Positions 42,944 to 55,589 of a DNA stretch of 64,000 nucleotides are shown here, piece by piece. The DNA is taken from positions 29,224,996 through 29,288,995 of the forward strand of contig NC_050467.1 in the NCBI RefSeq assembly GCF_013373865.1, given 5' to 3'. The position numbers and the translations under genes were made by a program. Under the pieces are notes generated by a model. The model did not search any database and was not told the DNA's origin. It saw nothing but the letters and a program-made list of their open reading frames with translations. The number at the start of each line of letters is the position of its first letter. Position 1 is the stretch's first letter. The stretch comes from Monomorium pharaonis. Lineage: Eukaryota > Arthropoda > Insecta > Hymenoptera > Formicidae.

Positions 42944-43490
42944 AGTAGGTATTCCCACGTCCGCCATTTTTCTTCAAACTAGCAAGTAACTAGCATAATG
43001 TTTTACATAATATAATACATCGCAATAACCTTTACAGTCTCAAGATCATAAATGTGTCTTCGTTTCATTGACCTGGGGCTCGATTCTTGAATTCATTTGC
43101 AAGAGAAACGTATTCGCAAATTCTGTTCTTACAAAAAAGTTGAAAATTTATTGGCTATCGTATGACTTTTAACCAATAAACTTGCAACTTTTCTGTTAGA
43201 GCGGGTATTTGCGCATACGTTTTCTTGCGAATGAATTCAAGAATCGAACCCCTAATTTACACCGAGCACTTGGTACGCGTATCAAATAGTAAATAACTAG
43301 TGAATGTGTTTAATCATTGGCTGATCAGCTTAAATTCACTACTTGATACGCGTACCAAGTGCTTGGTGTAAACTAGTAGATTGTCACATAAAGTTTGGTG
43401 CTTCCAAAGATTATTGACGTATGTAATATACAAAACATACCTAATTTTTCGTGCTAGTTAGAAGAAAAATGGCGGACGTGAGAATACTAA
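42944..43490. repeat. Inverted flank pair enclosing two nested palindromic MITEs
   Basis: ACGTCCGCCATTTTTCTTC near 42958 is mirrored as GAAGAAAAATGGCGGACGT near 43462. Between them are 43075-43251, with ends GGGGCTCGATTCTTGAATTC and complement, and 43257-43373, with ends TTTACACCGAGCACTTGG and complement TTGGTGTAAA. No coding sequence. Confidence 0.75.
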
Positions 43491-44094
43491 CTTTTATAGT
43501 GCCTTATTACTATAATACCGCATATTTATTGGTGCCGCCATGTTCTAGGCAAGCCAATCCCCGCGAACTGCCATGATGTCCAATCTCTTTTTCTAGTTAC
43601 CAGTGGCTCGCGGCGCTAACTCGTGTTAAATGAAAATATTTATAGTGTGAAGTTAAAATTGATTATTTCTGGGCCGGATATCTATTTGGGGAGTGTAAAG
43701 AAGAAGAAAAAGAAATTGATTTTTTAACGATTTGTCAGTAGGCCTATTCTGTAACATTTTTAATAACAATTTTTTCTGTATATACAGAAAAAGTTTTTTC
43801 TGTATATACAGAATATGCTTACAAGCAAGTCGCACGTTGCGTTTCTTTACCACACACACATTCAGGTAATTATAATAAAATAAAATAACTTTTTGACATT
43901 TGTTACACAGTTGTGAAATAATAGTTCCTTTATTTTTTGCTACAGGTTGCAGAAAGAGTGTACATTTGGAACGAATTTATAACCATCATTATATAAAATT
44001 AGCAAGGAACATTGGAACCAAATGATTGTAGCTGTTGTTTATTACAGAATTGAGTGAAATTATTTTAATTTAATTTTTAATTTAACTTTCGGTT
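43491..44094. other. Gene-free stretch
   Basis: Contains two adjacent copies of TTTTTCTGTATATACAGAA at about 43770-43813. Nothing else is recognised. Confidence 0.5.
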
Positions 44095-44290
44095 GTCACA
44101 TACACATATCCATCCCAGCGCCCAACCAATGTCAGGAAAACCCCAGCATCCTCCACATCTGGATCATTTCAGTCAGCACTGATGACAAAAGGAAGCTGGC
44201 TGTCCTAGAATGGTTCAGACGTGATAGAGGATCTTTCTATGCCAGAGCATGCCAGGCATTGGTTGGGCACTGTGATGGATGTGTGAGTGT
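44095..44290. mobile_element. Short inverted-repeat element
   Basis: CACATATCCATCCCAGCGCC with CAACCAATG is mirrored by CATTGGTTGGGCACTGTGAT with GGATGTGTGA. The interior is non-coding. Confidence 0.6.
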
Positions 44291-44399
44291 AGCGGAAGAG
44301 TGTGTCAAAGGATAAAAGCAATTTCCACTCCTTGATAGTTGTAAACTCAAAAATCCTGATTTGATTTGAATGACCCACACAGTATATACTTAGATTAAA

Positions 44400-44830
44400 T
44401 ACTCTATTGCAGCAGAGGAAAATGACCACAGGCCGAGGAAAAAGAAGAAGAATGTTTGATAGTTTTATTATTATGAAGTTTTGAGAATGATGAAGAATGG
44501 AAAGAATACAGCTGTCTGGTGGAAACCTAGAACCCCAATGCATCCTAGCAGGTACGGTCTTTTGCTTATATTTTATAATTATCTTATTGATTCTTTTAAA
44601 GTATTTCTATATAAACCTAATTAATGAATCTTGCAGAGACGGTTTTTGACGAGGAGTAGCAAATAATCCATACAGTCTGCAAACACCTTCAGGAATGGAT
44701 GTTGGTCTCTCATAACTGATAGGTAGCTCAGATTGGCATATAGATATGAAGTATAGGTATTCGTGTGGCTTTCATGATGATTCTGCACTCGCTGGACAAC
44801 AAGCAGACATCCAAGAAATTTCAGTAAGTG
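44400..44830 (+). pseudogene. Left-arm copy of the outer two-exon coding stretch
   Basis: This corresponds to the coding stretch at 47930-48300 on the other strand. It shares EEKEEE near its start, but a 7-base insertion around 44465 and loss of about 45 bases before the donor near 44552 break the reading that is open in the right arm. The second exon segment from 44635 (AGACGGTTTTTGACGAGGAG) is recognisable. Confidence 0.5.
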
Positions 44831-45501
44831 ATTGTGTGTCAATTCTGATTTAGTGTAGGATATTGTAATATGTAATATTAATATGCGATATTTTATATGC
44901 TACTTTTTGTTTTCATTTTAGATGAAGACCATGAAGCTATCGGCATTTTAGTTTTGATTGACAATTAAAAGTGAAAATTCTAAATGTAAGCATTAGAAAT
45001 AATTGTTTGTAGAGATCATACCGATATAATAATGTGATAAATGTATTTAGATTTAGATTATTAATTATATATTATGATTTGAAAAATTGAAAAAAAGAAA
45101 GCATTGTACTAACGTAAAATAAAAAATGTATTAATGTAATAAATGTAACAATGTAATGTATTTAAAAAAAAAAAGTATTATACATATATTCCATGGGGCA
45201 TTTCAGGTGCGGCATCCATATATACAAAAGTATCAAAATTTAACACTAATTATATATAGAAGGAAATTGTTCTCTTCCGTTTCCCTTCTTTTCTTATAAA
45301 AAACTCAATTTTAACATTGTTTTTTTACTGCAACAATAACCAACTACTACTAGTCCAAGTATCTATGGTTCCGCTAAAACTTTAAAACTTATATAGAAAA
45401 TTTGGAATAGGGAAATGAAAAGTTAATAAATGTATTAAATTATTTATATTTGAAGGATATATTTATTCAAATATATTTATATTATCTGTCAAACTTAAAT
45501 A

Positions 45502-46147
45502 TTATTCTCTAAAATTAAAATAATATTTTGTGTAATATATCTTTGTTCCGTCTCGTCCACCCCTTTGTCCACTCCCGCGGCTGTAGCGGGACTTCTGCCA
45601 TCGTCGTGCTGTAACAGATTTTTGAGACGTATGTTACGTGTTATGTACATGAACATATATGAATAAAATAGTGCAACGAATTTGAAATTTATAAAACTCT
45701 TACGTATGTTGATCGCAGCTTTCTCTCGCGGTTGATATCTTTGCAGCTGTAAGTGCTGCGATTCTTGTACCCCTGGCTGTGAATTCGACGCACTTGGCCC
45801 GCTTGATCCGCTCGATCCGCTCGACCTGGTCGAAGGCGACTGAGTCCTCGGCTTCAGCACTGGATTTAACTCCGTCGACTTTTTCGCCTGTTCTTCCGGC
45901 TGTTAGGTCGGCTGTTCTTCCGGCGTCGTTTGCGGTGCTGTTGGCTGAGCTAGACTTACAGCAGCAAACTGCTGTTGTATCTTGTGTAACTCAACCTCCA
46001 GAGCCGCTATTTTTTCTTGATAATCTGCTGCCATAATACTGAAAAAATTATTAATTTTATAATTTTTTATGCTATTTTAAATGTTTTAATATATAATTCA
46101 ATCTCTATTTACATCTTGTCTCCAGCGTCATCCATGATTTCTTCCAT
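45502..46147 (-). pseudogene. Left-arm copy of the RG-rich gene (one nonsense codon)
   Basis: Exons 46113-46147, 45704-46038 and 45502-45608 join with GT-AG introns to 477 bases, exactly 159 codons. Exon 1 reads MEEIMDDAGDK. Exon 2 carries IIMAADYQEKIAALEVELHK, then PEEQPT followed by a TAA (45903-45905) where the right-arm copy has a proline codon. The reading continues open after it (QPEEQ, then SSGSSGSSGPS and QRYQPREKA). Exon 3 is RG-rich (RRWQKSR, RGGRDG). Apart from that stop the frame is preserved, so loss was recent or the copy was under selection for a while. Confidence 0.7.
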
Positions 46148-46210
46148 TGTTAAATCATCGGTCAAAAATCAATAAAAGTATTTACGCTGTATAAATAATA
46201 ATTGTTAACG

Positions 46211-46655
46211 ATTTAGTTTATGGTTATAATGATTGTTCATAAGCATAAGGTAAGGACTGTGACATAAAAAAATTCGATGAATTTAAAATCATTTTAGATT
46301 TGTTTCTATTTAACCAATATTAAATTAAAGTTAATCTACAACATTAATGGAAAATTGTTTTAGGTTTATTCTATTAATGTAGATTAACTTTAATTTAATA
46401 TCGGTTAAATTTTAAATTCATCGAATTTTTTTTGACGTCACATCACAGTCCTTACCTTATCCCTATGAACAATTATAGGCATAAACTAATAGCGATAAGG
46501 ACTATGATCAAATATAAAAATTTGATTAAAAAGTTGATCTACATTAACCTAAAATAATTTTAAATTAATCAAATTTTTTTGAATTGATCATAGTCCTTAT
46601 CCCTATTAGTTTATGGTTATAATGAGCAGTGCAAAAAAAAAGAACAGACCATAAA
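46211..46655. repeat. Nested palindromes between the two head-to-head genes
   Basis: 46211-46490 is a palindrome with ends AGTTTATGGTTATAATGATT and complement-like GAACAATTATAGGCATAAACT. 46491-46625 is a second one around AAGGACTATGATCAA/TTGATCATAGTCCTT. This is the only place where a shared promoter for the two copies could lie. Confidence 0.75.
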
Positions 46656-46708
46656 ATCGTTAACAATTCATATTGATTTTTTACCCATGATAACAAAACA
46701 ATGTAAAA

Positions 46709-47422
46709 ATGGAAGAAAACATGGAGATGGACGATACTGGAGACGATATGTAATTAGAGATTATTATATATTAAAACATTTAAAATAGCATAACAAATTA
46801 TAAAATTTATAATTTTTTTCAGCATTATGGCAGCAGATTATCAAGAAAAAATAGCGGCCCTGGAAGCTGAGCTACGGCAAGCGCGACAGCAGTTAGCTGC
46901 TGCAAACGTAGCTCAGCCAACAGGATCAAAAACGACGCCGGAAGAACAGCCGACCCCACAGCCAGAAGAACAGCCAAACGGGTCGACGGAGTCAAATCCT
47001 GCGCCAAATCCGAAGAGTCAACTCAGTCAGCAGACTTCTACCGGGTCGAGCGGACCAACCGGGCCGAGCGGACCAAGCGGGCCGAACGGACCAAGCGGGC
47101 CGAGCGGACCAAGCGGGCCGAGCAGATCAAGCGGGCAGAGCGGATCGAATTCACAGCCTTCACAGCCAAGGACACAAGAATCGCAGAACTTGCAGCTGCA
47201 AACATATCAACCGCGAGAGGAAGTTGCGACCAAGATACGTAAGTATTTTATTTTAAATGTGACACTATTTTATTCATAATTTTATTCATATACATAACAT
47301 AATAACGTACTTCTCAAAAATCTGTTAAAGCCCGACGATGGCAGAAGAGCCGCGGACACAGGGGTGGACGAGGCGGAAAAAAAAAATATTACACAAAATA
47401 TTATTTTAATTTTCAAAAATAA
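46709..47422 (+). CDS. RG-rich coiled-coil protein, three exons, 182 aa (right-arm copy)
   Basis: ATG at 46709-46711. Exons 46709-46749, 46823-47238 and 47331-47422 sum to 549 bases, exactly 183 codons with the stop. Exon 1 is acidic (MEENMEMDDTGDD). Exon 2 has a heptad-like helix (YQEKIAALEAELRQARQQLA), a Pro/Glu/Gln linker (PEEQPTPQPEEQP) and a collagen-like run of GPS/GPN triplets (GPSGPSGPNGPSGPSG), then LQLQTYQPREEVATK. Exon 3 is basic with RGG (RRWQKSRGHRGGRGGKK). RGG and the coiled coil suggest a nucleic-acid-binding, self-associating protein; this is inference from composition. I do not recognise a family. The mirrored copy at 45502-46147 keeps the same exon structure, which is strong evidence that it is a real gene. 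Confidence 0.7.
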
Positions 47423-47929
47423 TGCTACTTAACAGTGTTATTATTAATATGCCCTTTTTATGATTTAATGAATAATAAATATACCCTTCAAATATAAATA
47501 ACAATACGTTTATTAACCTGTTATTTCCCTGTTCCAAATTTCTTAGATATATAATAAAGTTCCAGCGGAATCAAGAGACACTTAAACTAATAATGTTTTA
47601 GTACAATGCTTTCTTTTTTTAATTTTTTCAAATCATAATATATAATTAGTAATCTAAATCTAAATACATTTATCACATTATTATATCGGTATGATTTCTA
47701 CAAACAATTATTTCTAATGCTTACAATTGCAAGAATTTTCTTATACGCGTAGAATTTTCCCTTTTGATTGTCAATCGAAACTAAAATGCCGATAGCTTCA
47801 TGGTCTTCACCTAAAATGAAAGCAAAAAGTAACATATAAAATATCGCATATATAAATTAATATTACATATTACAATATCCTACACTAAATCAGAATCGAC
47901 ACACAATCACTTACTGAAATTTCTTGGAT

Positions 47930-48300
47930 GTCTGCTTGTTGTCCAGCGAGTGCAGAATCATCATGAGAGTCACACGAATACCTATACTTCAGTATCCATA
48001 ATCTATTCCTGAAGGTGTTTGCAGACTGTATGGACTATTTGCTACTCCTCGTCCAAAACCGCCTCTGCAAGATTCATTAATTAGGTTTATATAGAATTAC
48101 TTTAAAAGAATAAAAATTATAAAAAAAGACTGTACCTGCTAGGATACATTGTAATTCTAGGTAACATAAATCCTGCCATTGGTGATATGGAATTAATGTC
48201 ATCTTTCCACCAAACCGCTGTATTCCTCCCATTCTTCATCATTCTCAAAACTTCATAAACCATCAAATATCCTTCTTCTTTTTCCTCGGTCTGTGGTCAT
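47930..48300 (-). CDS. Outer two-exon coding stretch of the inverted duplication (right arm)
   Basis: On the minus strand the frame opens after about 48305 and reads EEKEEGYLMVYEVLRMMKNG, then RNTAVWWKDDINSISPMAG and MLPRITMYPSR up to a GTACAG donor near 48137. A second exon follows after an AG near 48068, with RGGFGRGVANSPYSLQTPSG, and stops soon after. It is convergent with the RG-rich gene at 46709. The start is not fixed and I recognise no family. The left-arm counterpart is broken. Confidence 0.4.
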
Positions 48301-48366
48301 TTTCCTCTCCTGCAATAGAGTATCTAAGTATGTAGGTCATTCAAATCAAATCGGGACTTTTGAGTA

Positions 48367-49214
48367 TTGATTGTTAATTAACAATTATAGCAACATTTAA
48401 CTCATCCACAATTCTATATCACACATCTTATCTATCTCATCGATACCAATATAAAATCTGAGCTTGTTACTCAATGACTAATTAATTTTACATTGGTATT
48501 AATGATTAAATAGATGAAGTGTAACGTAGAATTGTTCATCTGTTAAATATTGATAACGTTATAAGGAGATAAAAACTGGCTACACAATATCATATACAAA
48601 ATTACAAGAAAGTAAAATTCCACACAGCAAAATATATCAGATATGTTTTAAAAATCTATACGTCAAAATATCTGTTATACATAACAACAATCAGTATCAG
48701 AATATTTTAAGAACTGAAACAAAATAAACTTGAAACGAATGTTTCAGAAATATCCTTTTGTATCAAATATTTTTTTATTATTTGTGAGAAATAAACAATA
48801 CGTTATATCACATAATGTCCTGCAAAATATTATGAGTACTTAATAATAAGAAAGATACTTCAAATAAAACTGAAATATAAAAATATCTGATTATTAAATC
48901 TCATATTTTACTGTATGGATAAAATATTTACGTCTACAAACTTTTACGATTCAACACGCAGCAAAATATCTTAAAGTCTATCTGTCAGAATATCTGTAAA
49001 AGCTTGATTGAGTACCTCATATGACTGTCCACGTTCCACTCTTTTTCTCGTCCCGGCCCTTTCCGCTGTCCGCTTTCCCTTTCTCTCTCCCCTTCTCCCT
49101 CAAGGTTTTACCATCAAATCAATCGACATAATTATTAACTTAATAGACATCAAACTCAAACGGTATCAATAATTGATTTGATACACTACTTCACGAAACT
49201 CACTTGATCACTTG
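48367..49214. repeat. Gene-free stretch with a CACACAGCA repeat fragment
   Basis: 48620-48730 resembles the tandem units at 39183-40110 (CCACACAGCAAAATATATC, then CTGTTATACATAACAACAAT). A second fragment with the same pieces is at 48955-49000. No coding sequence. Confidence 0.6.
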
Positions 49215-49640
49215 ACATCATAATAATAACCTTATTATTATAATATACACGATAGTGACGTGACGATGCGAACGCCACATGGTAGCGGATAAGCGAGATG
49301 GAATTTCGTCCCTCATTTTCGGCACCCGCACTACCCGCAGAGATACCTACAAGGTTGACGATAATGACGACGACGACGACGACGTATCTTAAATGAAATT
49401 TTGACATTTCGGACTTTGCATCGCAATACCTCCACTCGTAGAGCATGTAAAGGAAAAATAAAAACAGTTTTCTTATATAAATCGATCCCAAGCTTTCGAT
49501 TGAGCCTAGTTAGAACTCGATCGGTTTAGCCGTTTCTGAGATCCGATAATCTCGGGTGCTCGCAAGTCGCGTACTCGCGTAAAAGAGCACGGTCGGTCTC
49601 GCTGCGCTCTCACTTGGCGCGAGCCACTACCGTGTCTCTT
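49215..49640 (-). repeat. Composite dispersed repeat
   Basis: 49215-49490 is the reverse counterpart of 42700-42940, and 49488-49593 is the reverse counterpart of 17509-17615. The two pieces are contiguous here, so this may be the fuller copy of one family. Confidence 0.7.
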
Positions 49641-50119
49641 GATTTGTTATTTACATATTGTTATATTGTTATATTTAATCGTTATATGATATTAATTATA
49701 CTTATTATTATATTATGGCGCAGCCAATTAACTCTTAAAAAATTTGACCTACAACTAATGTTATATGAATCTTAAACTTACCGACTCTCCGTTTCATTTT
49801 CAATTTGTTCTTGTTGCGCTTTGTATCTTGCTGTAATCTGGCTTGATTCGCCTGCGTTTGAATAAGGAACCTGAAACTTATCGTATTGATTTAAAACATT
49901 ATGTTCATTCAGCGGTATAAATGTCGAGCTAGCTAATGTCGTAGATCTATGTTGTGTGTAAGGAGTGACAGAATATGGTAATATGGGGTATGATTCCGTA
50001 TTAGGTGACATTTGTACAGATGGGTACTGATTATCTACTTGATGTTGTGCCTGAGTGGATGTTTGCGCTTGTGCTGTGTATGTATAAGAATTATAATGTG
50101 TTTCAGAATTATTTTGCAA

Positions 50120-50155
<36 letters not shown>

Positions 50156-50834
50156 AAGCGAGGAATTTTCCTGTAAAATTCCTCCTAACTCCCTTATGTC
50201 TTCTTCCATGGTTGCATCAATATCTTTTTCTTGTCCGCCAGTTTTTCCCGTCTTCTTCTTACACGGAGCTTCATCGGATGAGGTAGTCTGGTACCTCGAT
50301 GGTTTTACAATGGGTCGTTTGGGACGATTTTCATTTAATCCTCGGAGAACACATCTATTTTTTCGATCACGAAGAACACTATGGGTCAATCTGACCCTAC
50401 ACACACTTTGATCGTCCACCATTTTAAATTGACGAGTGCGATTAACTTGAAAAAATTTCCAGATGTACTTGGAACATTGTTAAATCAATTGATATAAATA
50501 AAATGTGCTGTTGGAATTATTTACATATTTTAAAAAATTCACAAAGAAATTTTTTTTTGAAAAAAACGTAATTTACGAAAAAAATTGTATTTTTTTATTT
50601 TTTTAATATTTTTGGCTAAAAATTTACGTGTGTATTTTTGAAATGTAGTAGAATCAAGAAAAAAATTGTACTTTAGTGTACCATAAAAAAAAGGTATTTA
50701 TTTTGTTAGGTAATGAAAATGGTTTTTAAGATAAAAAAAATCAAATATTTTTGTGAAAAAATTTTAGAAAAATTTATTTCTTATTACATATATGTAAATA
50801 TTTATTATTTAAATGACTTGTGGTAAAAGTTAAC

Positions 50835-50996
50835 TTATTTATTGTCGGCGACGGCTTCACTATAATCTGAATACGATGTGTTAGCGTTTGACTGTACTGA
50901 CACATTATTCACCTCAGAATAACTGCTGCCATCGAAATATTCTTGCTCGACACGTACTAAGACTTTCTGAATACGTGGCCGCAAACTATATGCCAT
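50835..50996 (-). CDS. Small ORF inside the piggyBac-type element (53 aa), unknown
   Basis: ATG at 50994-50996 gives MAYSLRPRIQKVLVRVEQ, then FDGSSYSEVNNVSVQ and a Ser/Tyr/Asp-rich end at TAA 50835-50837. Codon use and the Ser/Asp-rich tail look more protein-like than the AT-rich surroundings. It may be the N-terminal remnant of the element's transposase, which in piggyBac proteins is acidic and poorly conserved, or an exon of something else. I do not recognise it. Confidence 0.35.
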   Translation of the reverse strand: MAYSLRPRIQKVLVRVEQEYFDGSSYSEVNNVSVQSNANTSYSDYSEAVADNK

Positions 50997-51626
50997 CGTG
51001 ATCATTATTGAAAAACCGACGCTTAGTACACAACAGGGTCAGAATGACTCTGCACCGACTTCAAATAATGTCCAACACGTATTAGGTGTTGCGCTGTACA
51101 AAAGGAGCATCTTAACATATAGTTAGGGTAATTATTTACAATTGGTACTTTTCCGAATTTTGATATTTTTTCATAACTATCTTGGTAAACAGCTTTGTTG
51201 TGACTCCGACAACGATAATCAATCGGGGGAGACCGAAAAATATGTAACCTACTAATTTTTTTGGCCATTTTTTCGAAATAATTTTTGTATGTTCAACGTA
51301 TTCGTATGACGACACACATACGGCGGGGGGGGAGGCAAGGAGGGTCTTCGGTCATAGACAATGTTATGATTTTGTTCGTCGCGTACCTCGCTCTTCTTCG
51401 AAAAAAATAGGCGCTTCTGTTTAAAGCAGTCCTACCGGCAGAACAATGTGGAAACAAACGATTGTAGCGACTTCTACCCCAGTCTGGTACAGCAAAGAAC
51501 GCATTGGCGGGGGAGGGCTCCGCCCCTCCCCCTGCATCCCCTCCCCATAATTTTTCCTAACCTAACCCAAACATTTTACAGTCACTATTTGGTTAATGTA
51601 AAAACATTGGAAACGTACAGCGAGGA

Positions 51627-52055
<429 letters not shown>

Positions 52056-52567
52056 ACGAGATGACCAGTCAATCCTAGGAACGCCCGCGCCACGGGATTT
52101 GACCATAACATATATATGGTATTTATTAAACTTTTGTGTTAATAATTTTTCGTGTATAACTCAAAAACTAAGACCGAGCGGCGGTAACATGTATAGGGAA
52201 AAGTTGTTCAGAATGATGGCCCAAACATATTTGAAGGTCATCAAAATCGATGAGGAATTGCTAATGTAAATAATTACCAAATTATTTCGAAAAAATGACC
52301 AAAAAAATTAGTAGGTTACATATTTTTCGGGCTCCCCCGATTATGGTTGTCGGAGTCACAACAAAGCTGTTTACCAAGAAAGTTATGAAAAAATATCAAA
52401 ATTCGGAAAAGTACCAATTGTAAATAATTACCATAGTTAGTACCCCAAACTACAGGTGGAAGGCCTCAGGCCCGCCAATTTTCAAAATGCTTTCAAGATA
52501 TTTACAATCAAATTCGAGGTAAGGGTCAAATTGACCCTATGTGTTCTCCGAGGGTTAATGTGGACAT

Positions 52568-53831
52568 CTTTCTATATTTACATAAGTATATTTACATAAT
52601 TATATAAACTAATTTTTTTGAAAGGTTTATATGAATGTACGCAACAGACAGCTTATCTTTTGTACCATAGAAATAAAAAGTTTAAAGTTTTAGAGCTTAC
52701 TTTTTTCCTTGTTACAAACTTGTTGATTTATTGTTTTACCAAGCTCTTCAATTAAATTATATAAATATATTCGAGATAATTATAGAAAAATTATAGAAAG
52801 TAGAATGCATAAAGTAAAGATTATATATATTTGTCACCCTTTTTAAATAAAAAATATAACACTAGACGGTATTAAATTGGTTAGCAATTATTATTTATTT
52901 CGAGTATTACAAATACTAACAGTGTTTTAAATGCTTAAAGTAAGTATTCATTACTAGTAAATACAATATTGCCTATATAGCATATTTTTTATATATTATA
53001 TTATATTATTATTAAAGATATTTGTATATTATATTATATTATTATATGTATATATTATATATTATATTTTTATAAGGATTATATACATTATACTTGTAGA
53101 ATATAGCAAAGCATCTAATCTTTTCTACGTGATAATTATTGTTTTGTATATTATTGTTATTATTTATTATTATTGTTATTATTGTTATCATTATTTTTAA
53201 CATTGTTATTGTTAGTATTATTGACAATATTATTAGGTACATTAAAAGCATAAGGAATATTTGAGACATTCTGAACGTTAGAAATATTACGAACATTATT
53301 AACTAATTGTTTTACGTTACTTTTCACACATTTTTTAGATTGAAAATTATTTCGAATTTCAGATATTATATTTTTCTGTTGCTTTTTGCACACTGCATGT
53401 AAAGATTTTCGTGAAATTGAACGTTTTATATTAAATGATTTTAGACTTACATATTCATATGGTTATTTTATTCCCTTTTTACCTTGTCGATTGTTCTTCT
53501 CCTAATCCTGGGCACCATATATTGTGACGTCTAGCAATATTATGCGTCAATGATATTTTACCTGATAAAATGAGACCAGACAAGATTATTATATTATTAC
53601 CGGAAGGATTGTTTTAATCTCAACGTTTATAATAATTACATTGCAATATTTGAATATTATTGACTTTAAACGCTCTTGAAAAAATATTATACTACGCAGT
53701 ATTAAATTGGTCAGTAATAATTATAAGCCAGTAATAATGAAATTAGCTAGAAATAATTAAAATCCAGTAATTAGCCAGTATTATTACTTATTTTGACAAA
53801 CAATAATGATTTTAATATTTAAAATCATTAT
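52568..53831. other. AT-rich, low-complexity stretch
   Basis: (TATAT)n tracts lie at 52975-53070. A minus-strand frame at 53160-53440 is Asn/Lys-rich with repeats like VRNISNVQNVSNI; this is probably low complexity. Fragments GTATTAAATTGGT near 52869 and 53700 resemble the ends of the TIR element that follows. No confident gene. Confidence 0.45.
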
Positions 53832-54080
53832 TTTAATTCCCGGTCAATTTAATGCTGCTATCACTACTATTTTATTATTATAAGGGTGAATTACATTTTG
53901 CATATAAAACACTTTGCACGTACATACATGATTATTGTGTAACAAAACTATTTAAATTCATCCGGAGTAACGCTCGAGGACATTGCTTTGAAATTTTTCA
54001 GAGTAACGCTTCGGAGTATCGCATCAAGAATATTTGATACATTATAAACGTTAGAAATATTATAAACATTATTAACAACC

Positions 54081-54413
54081 CACACAGCACCGAAAGATTT
54101 CAGAAAGTTTTCAGAAAGCTGTCAATAAAATATAAAATATTTCAAAAAAATATTTTAGACATGTTTCAGATATGTTTCAGATAGACGAAATGGCCGCTTT
54201 TATGTAATGTCAGAAATGTATTTAAAATATTTCTAAAAAGTTTCAAAAATATTTTCCTATATATTTTTGAAACTTTTTAGAAATATTTCAGATACATTTT
54301 TGATATTACGTAAAAGTTGACCTTTCATGTATTTGAAAGTATGCCCGAAACATTTTTTTTTAATATTTATTTCATTGATAGCTTTCTGTAATCTTTCGGT
54401 GCTGTGTAAAAAC
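54081..54413. mobile_element. MITE with CCCACACAGCACCGAAAGATT ends
   Basis: The left end CCCACACAGCACCGAAAG is mirrored on the right (AATCTTTCGGTGCTGTGT). Inside, TTTCAGA/TCTGAAA and AAATATTTC motifs recur towards the middle. It shares the terminal CCCACACAGCAC with the element at 28118 but not its interior. Confidence 0.8.
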
Positions 54414-54590
54414 GGTCACCCATGCAAGTGTCAATTCGAAAGAATTACAAAATAATTTCAGAATGTTAAACTTACATTTAATAAAAATTATTAAAAATAT
54501 GTTATCAATCTTATAAATGTGTTAAACTTGCAAGTTACCACATTTTACTATAATAATTTTATTAATTGTACTATTTCTTCTTTTTTTCAG

Positions 54591-54677
54591 GAGACATAAT
54601 ATCACGTGTACAGAGAGAGAATTCGGAAATATAGCTGCAGAGTGGTTTGTAACGCACCGAACAAGAGAGACATAGCA
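54591..54677 (+). CDS. Possible terminal exon of an unidentified gene
   Basis: After a pyrimidine tract and CAG at about 54588-54590 a frame reads RHNITCTEREFGNIAAEWFV, then THRTRET and a stop. It looks protein-like in an AT-rich region, and might be the tail of an element-borne gene. No other exon could be joined to it, so this is weak. Confidence 0.25.
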
Positions 54678-54679
54678 AA

Positions 54680-55589
54680 GAAAAATATCAAGCAGGATGT
54701 CGATGCTGAATGACATGGCAATATAAAATACAACCAGTGTTTAAATAATATATACAGATTTTATAAAAAGAATATAATGCACCGTGACATTGATTATATT
54801 ACATTGATTGTATTTAGATGTTTGTATTTTGTAGATTACTATATAGAGAGAGGCTAAATAATATAATATATATAGATTTTTTAAAATATTATGTACCACG
54901 ACATTGAGTGTATTATATTTATTATATTTAAATTTATGTATTTTATAGATTACGTATTTTACGACAAGATATGTCTACTTTTATAAATTTAACCAAAAAA
55001 AGTTGTCGTAAGAAGCGTTTTTACATAAAAATTTGTAGTATATATTATACCTTTTTAAAAAAAGGTATAAAAACGCGCCAAGTATACACGCGCATGAAAC
55101 GCCTTCAAAAATCTATTTTTGTACAAAATAATCTTAATTTGGCACTACAAATGTACGAAATTTTAATAAAATTCTTTTTTCCCCGCCAAACAACAAAAAG
55201 TTAATTTTCTCTACAAAAGTAATTATACGAAGAAAATGCGCCAACTATGAAAATGGATGTTTATACGAACTAAAACATCCACTTTTACAAATAATTATTT
55301 GTACAAATATTACAAATAAATATTTTAATACAAATTTTACTATAAAAACTTAAAATTAAGCGCGTGATTGGCACAGAGATACGTGATGCCGAGCGGCAAT
55401 TTTCAATAAAACGACGATGCGAAGCGTCACCCGGCACCATTTTGGAGTTTTCTATAATTGCGAGCGGATGCAAGAGAGAGTGCAGTATGAGTGTACAGAT
55501 TTCATTTAGTGCGCTGAAAAGGAGGAAAATACGAAAGAGTTGTAAAGTAGAAGGTAAGAAATACATTTTATTTTAATACATAATATTTT
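54680..55589. other. AT-rich interior of the TIR element, no recognised gene
   Basis: An ORF at 54971-55204 is Lys/Phe-rich with no motif; 55364-55576 has a basic GC-richer frame, also without motif. Neither has supporting signals. Confidence 0.4.

Larger units (their letters stand above)
44345..48366. mobile_element. Inverted duplication (arms 44345-46213 and 46655-48366) with duplicated genes
   Basis: The right arm mirrors the left over about 1.7-1.9 kb with clear divergence. The centre (46211-46655) holds palindromic inserts. Each arm contains, from centre outward, one copy of a three-exon RG-rich gene reading outward, and further out a two-exon coding stretch reading inward. Exon borders and phases are conserved between arms although intron sequence has drifted. 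No transposase motif is seen. It could be a foldback-type element with long TIRs, or a segmental inverted duplication. Confidence 0.8.
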
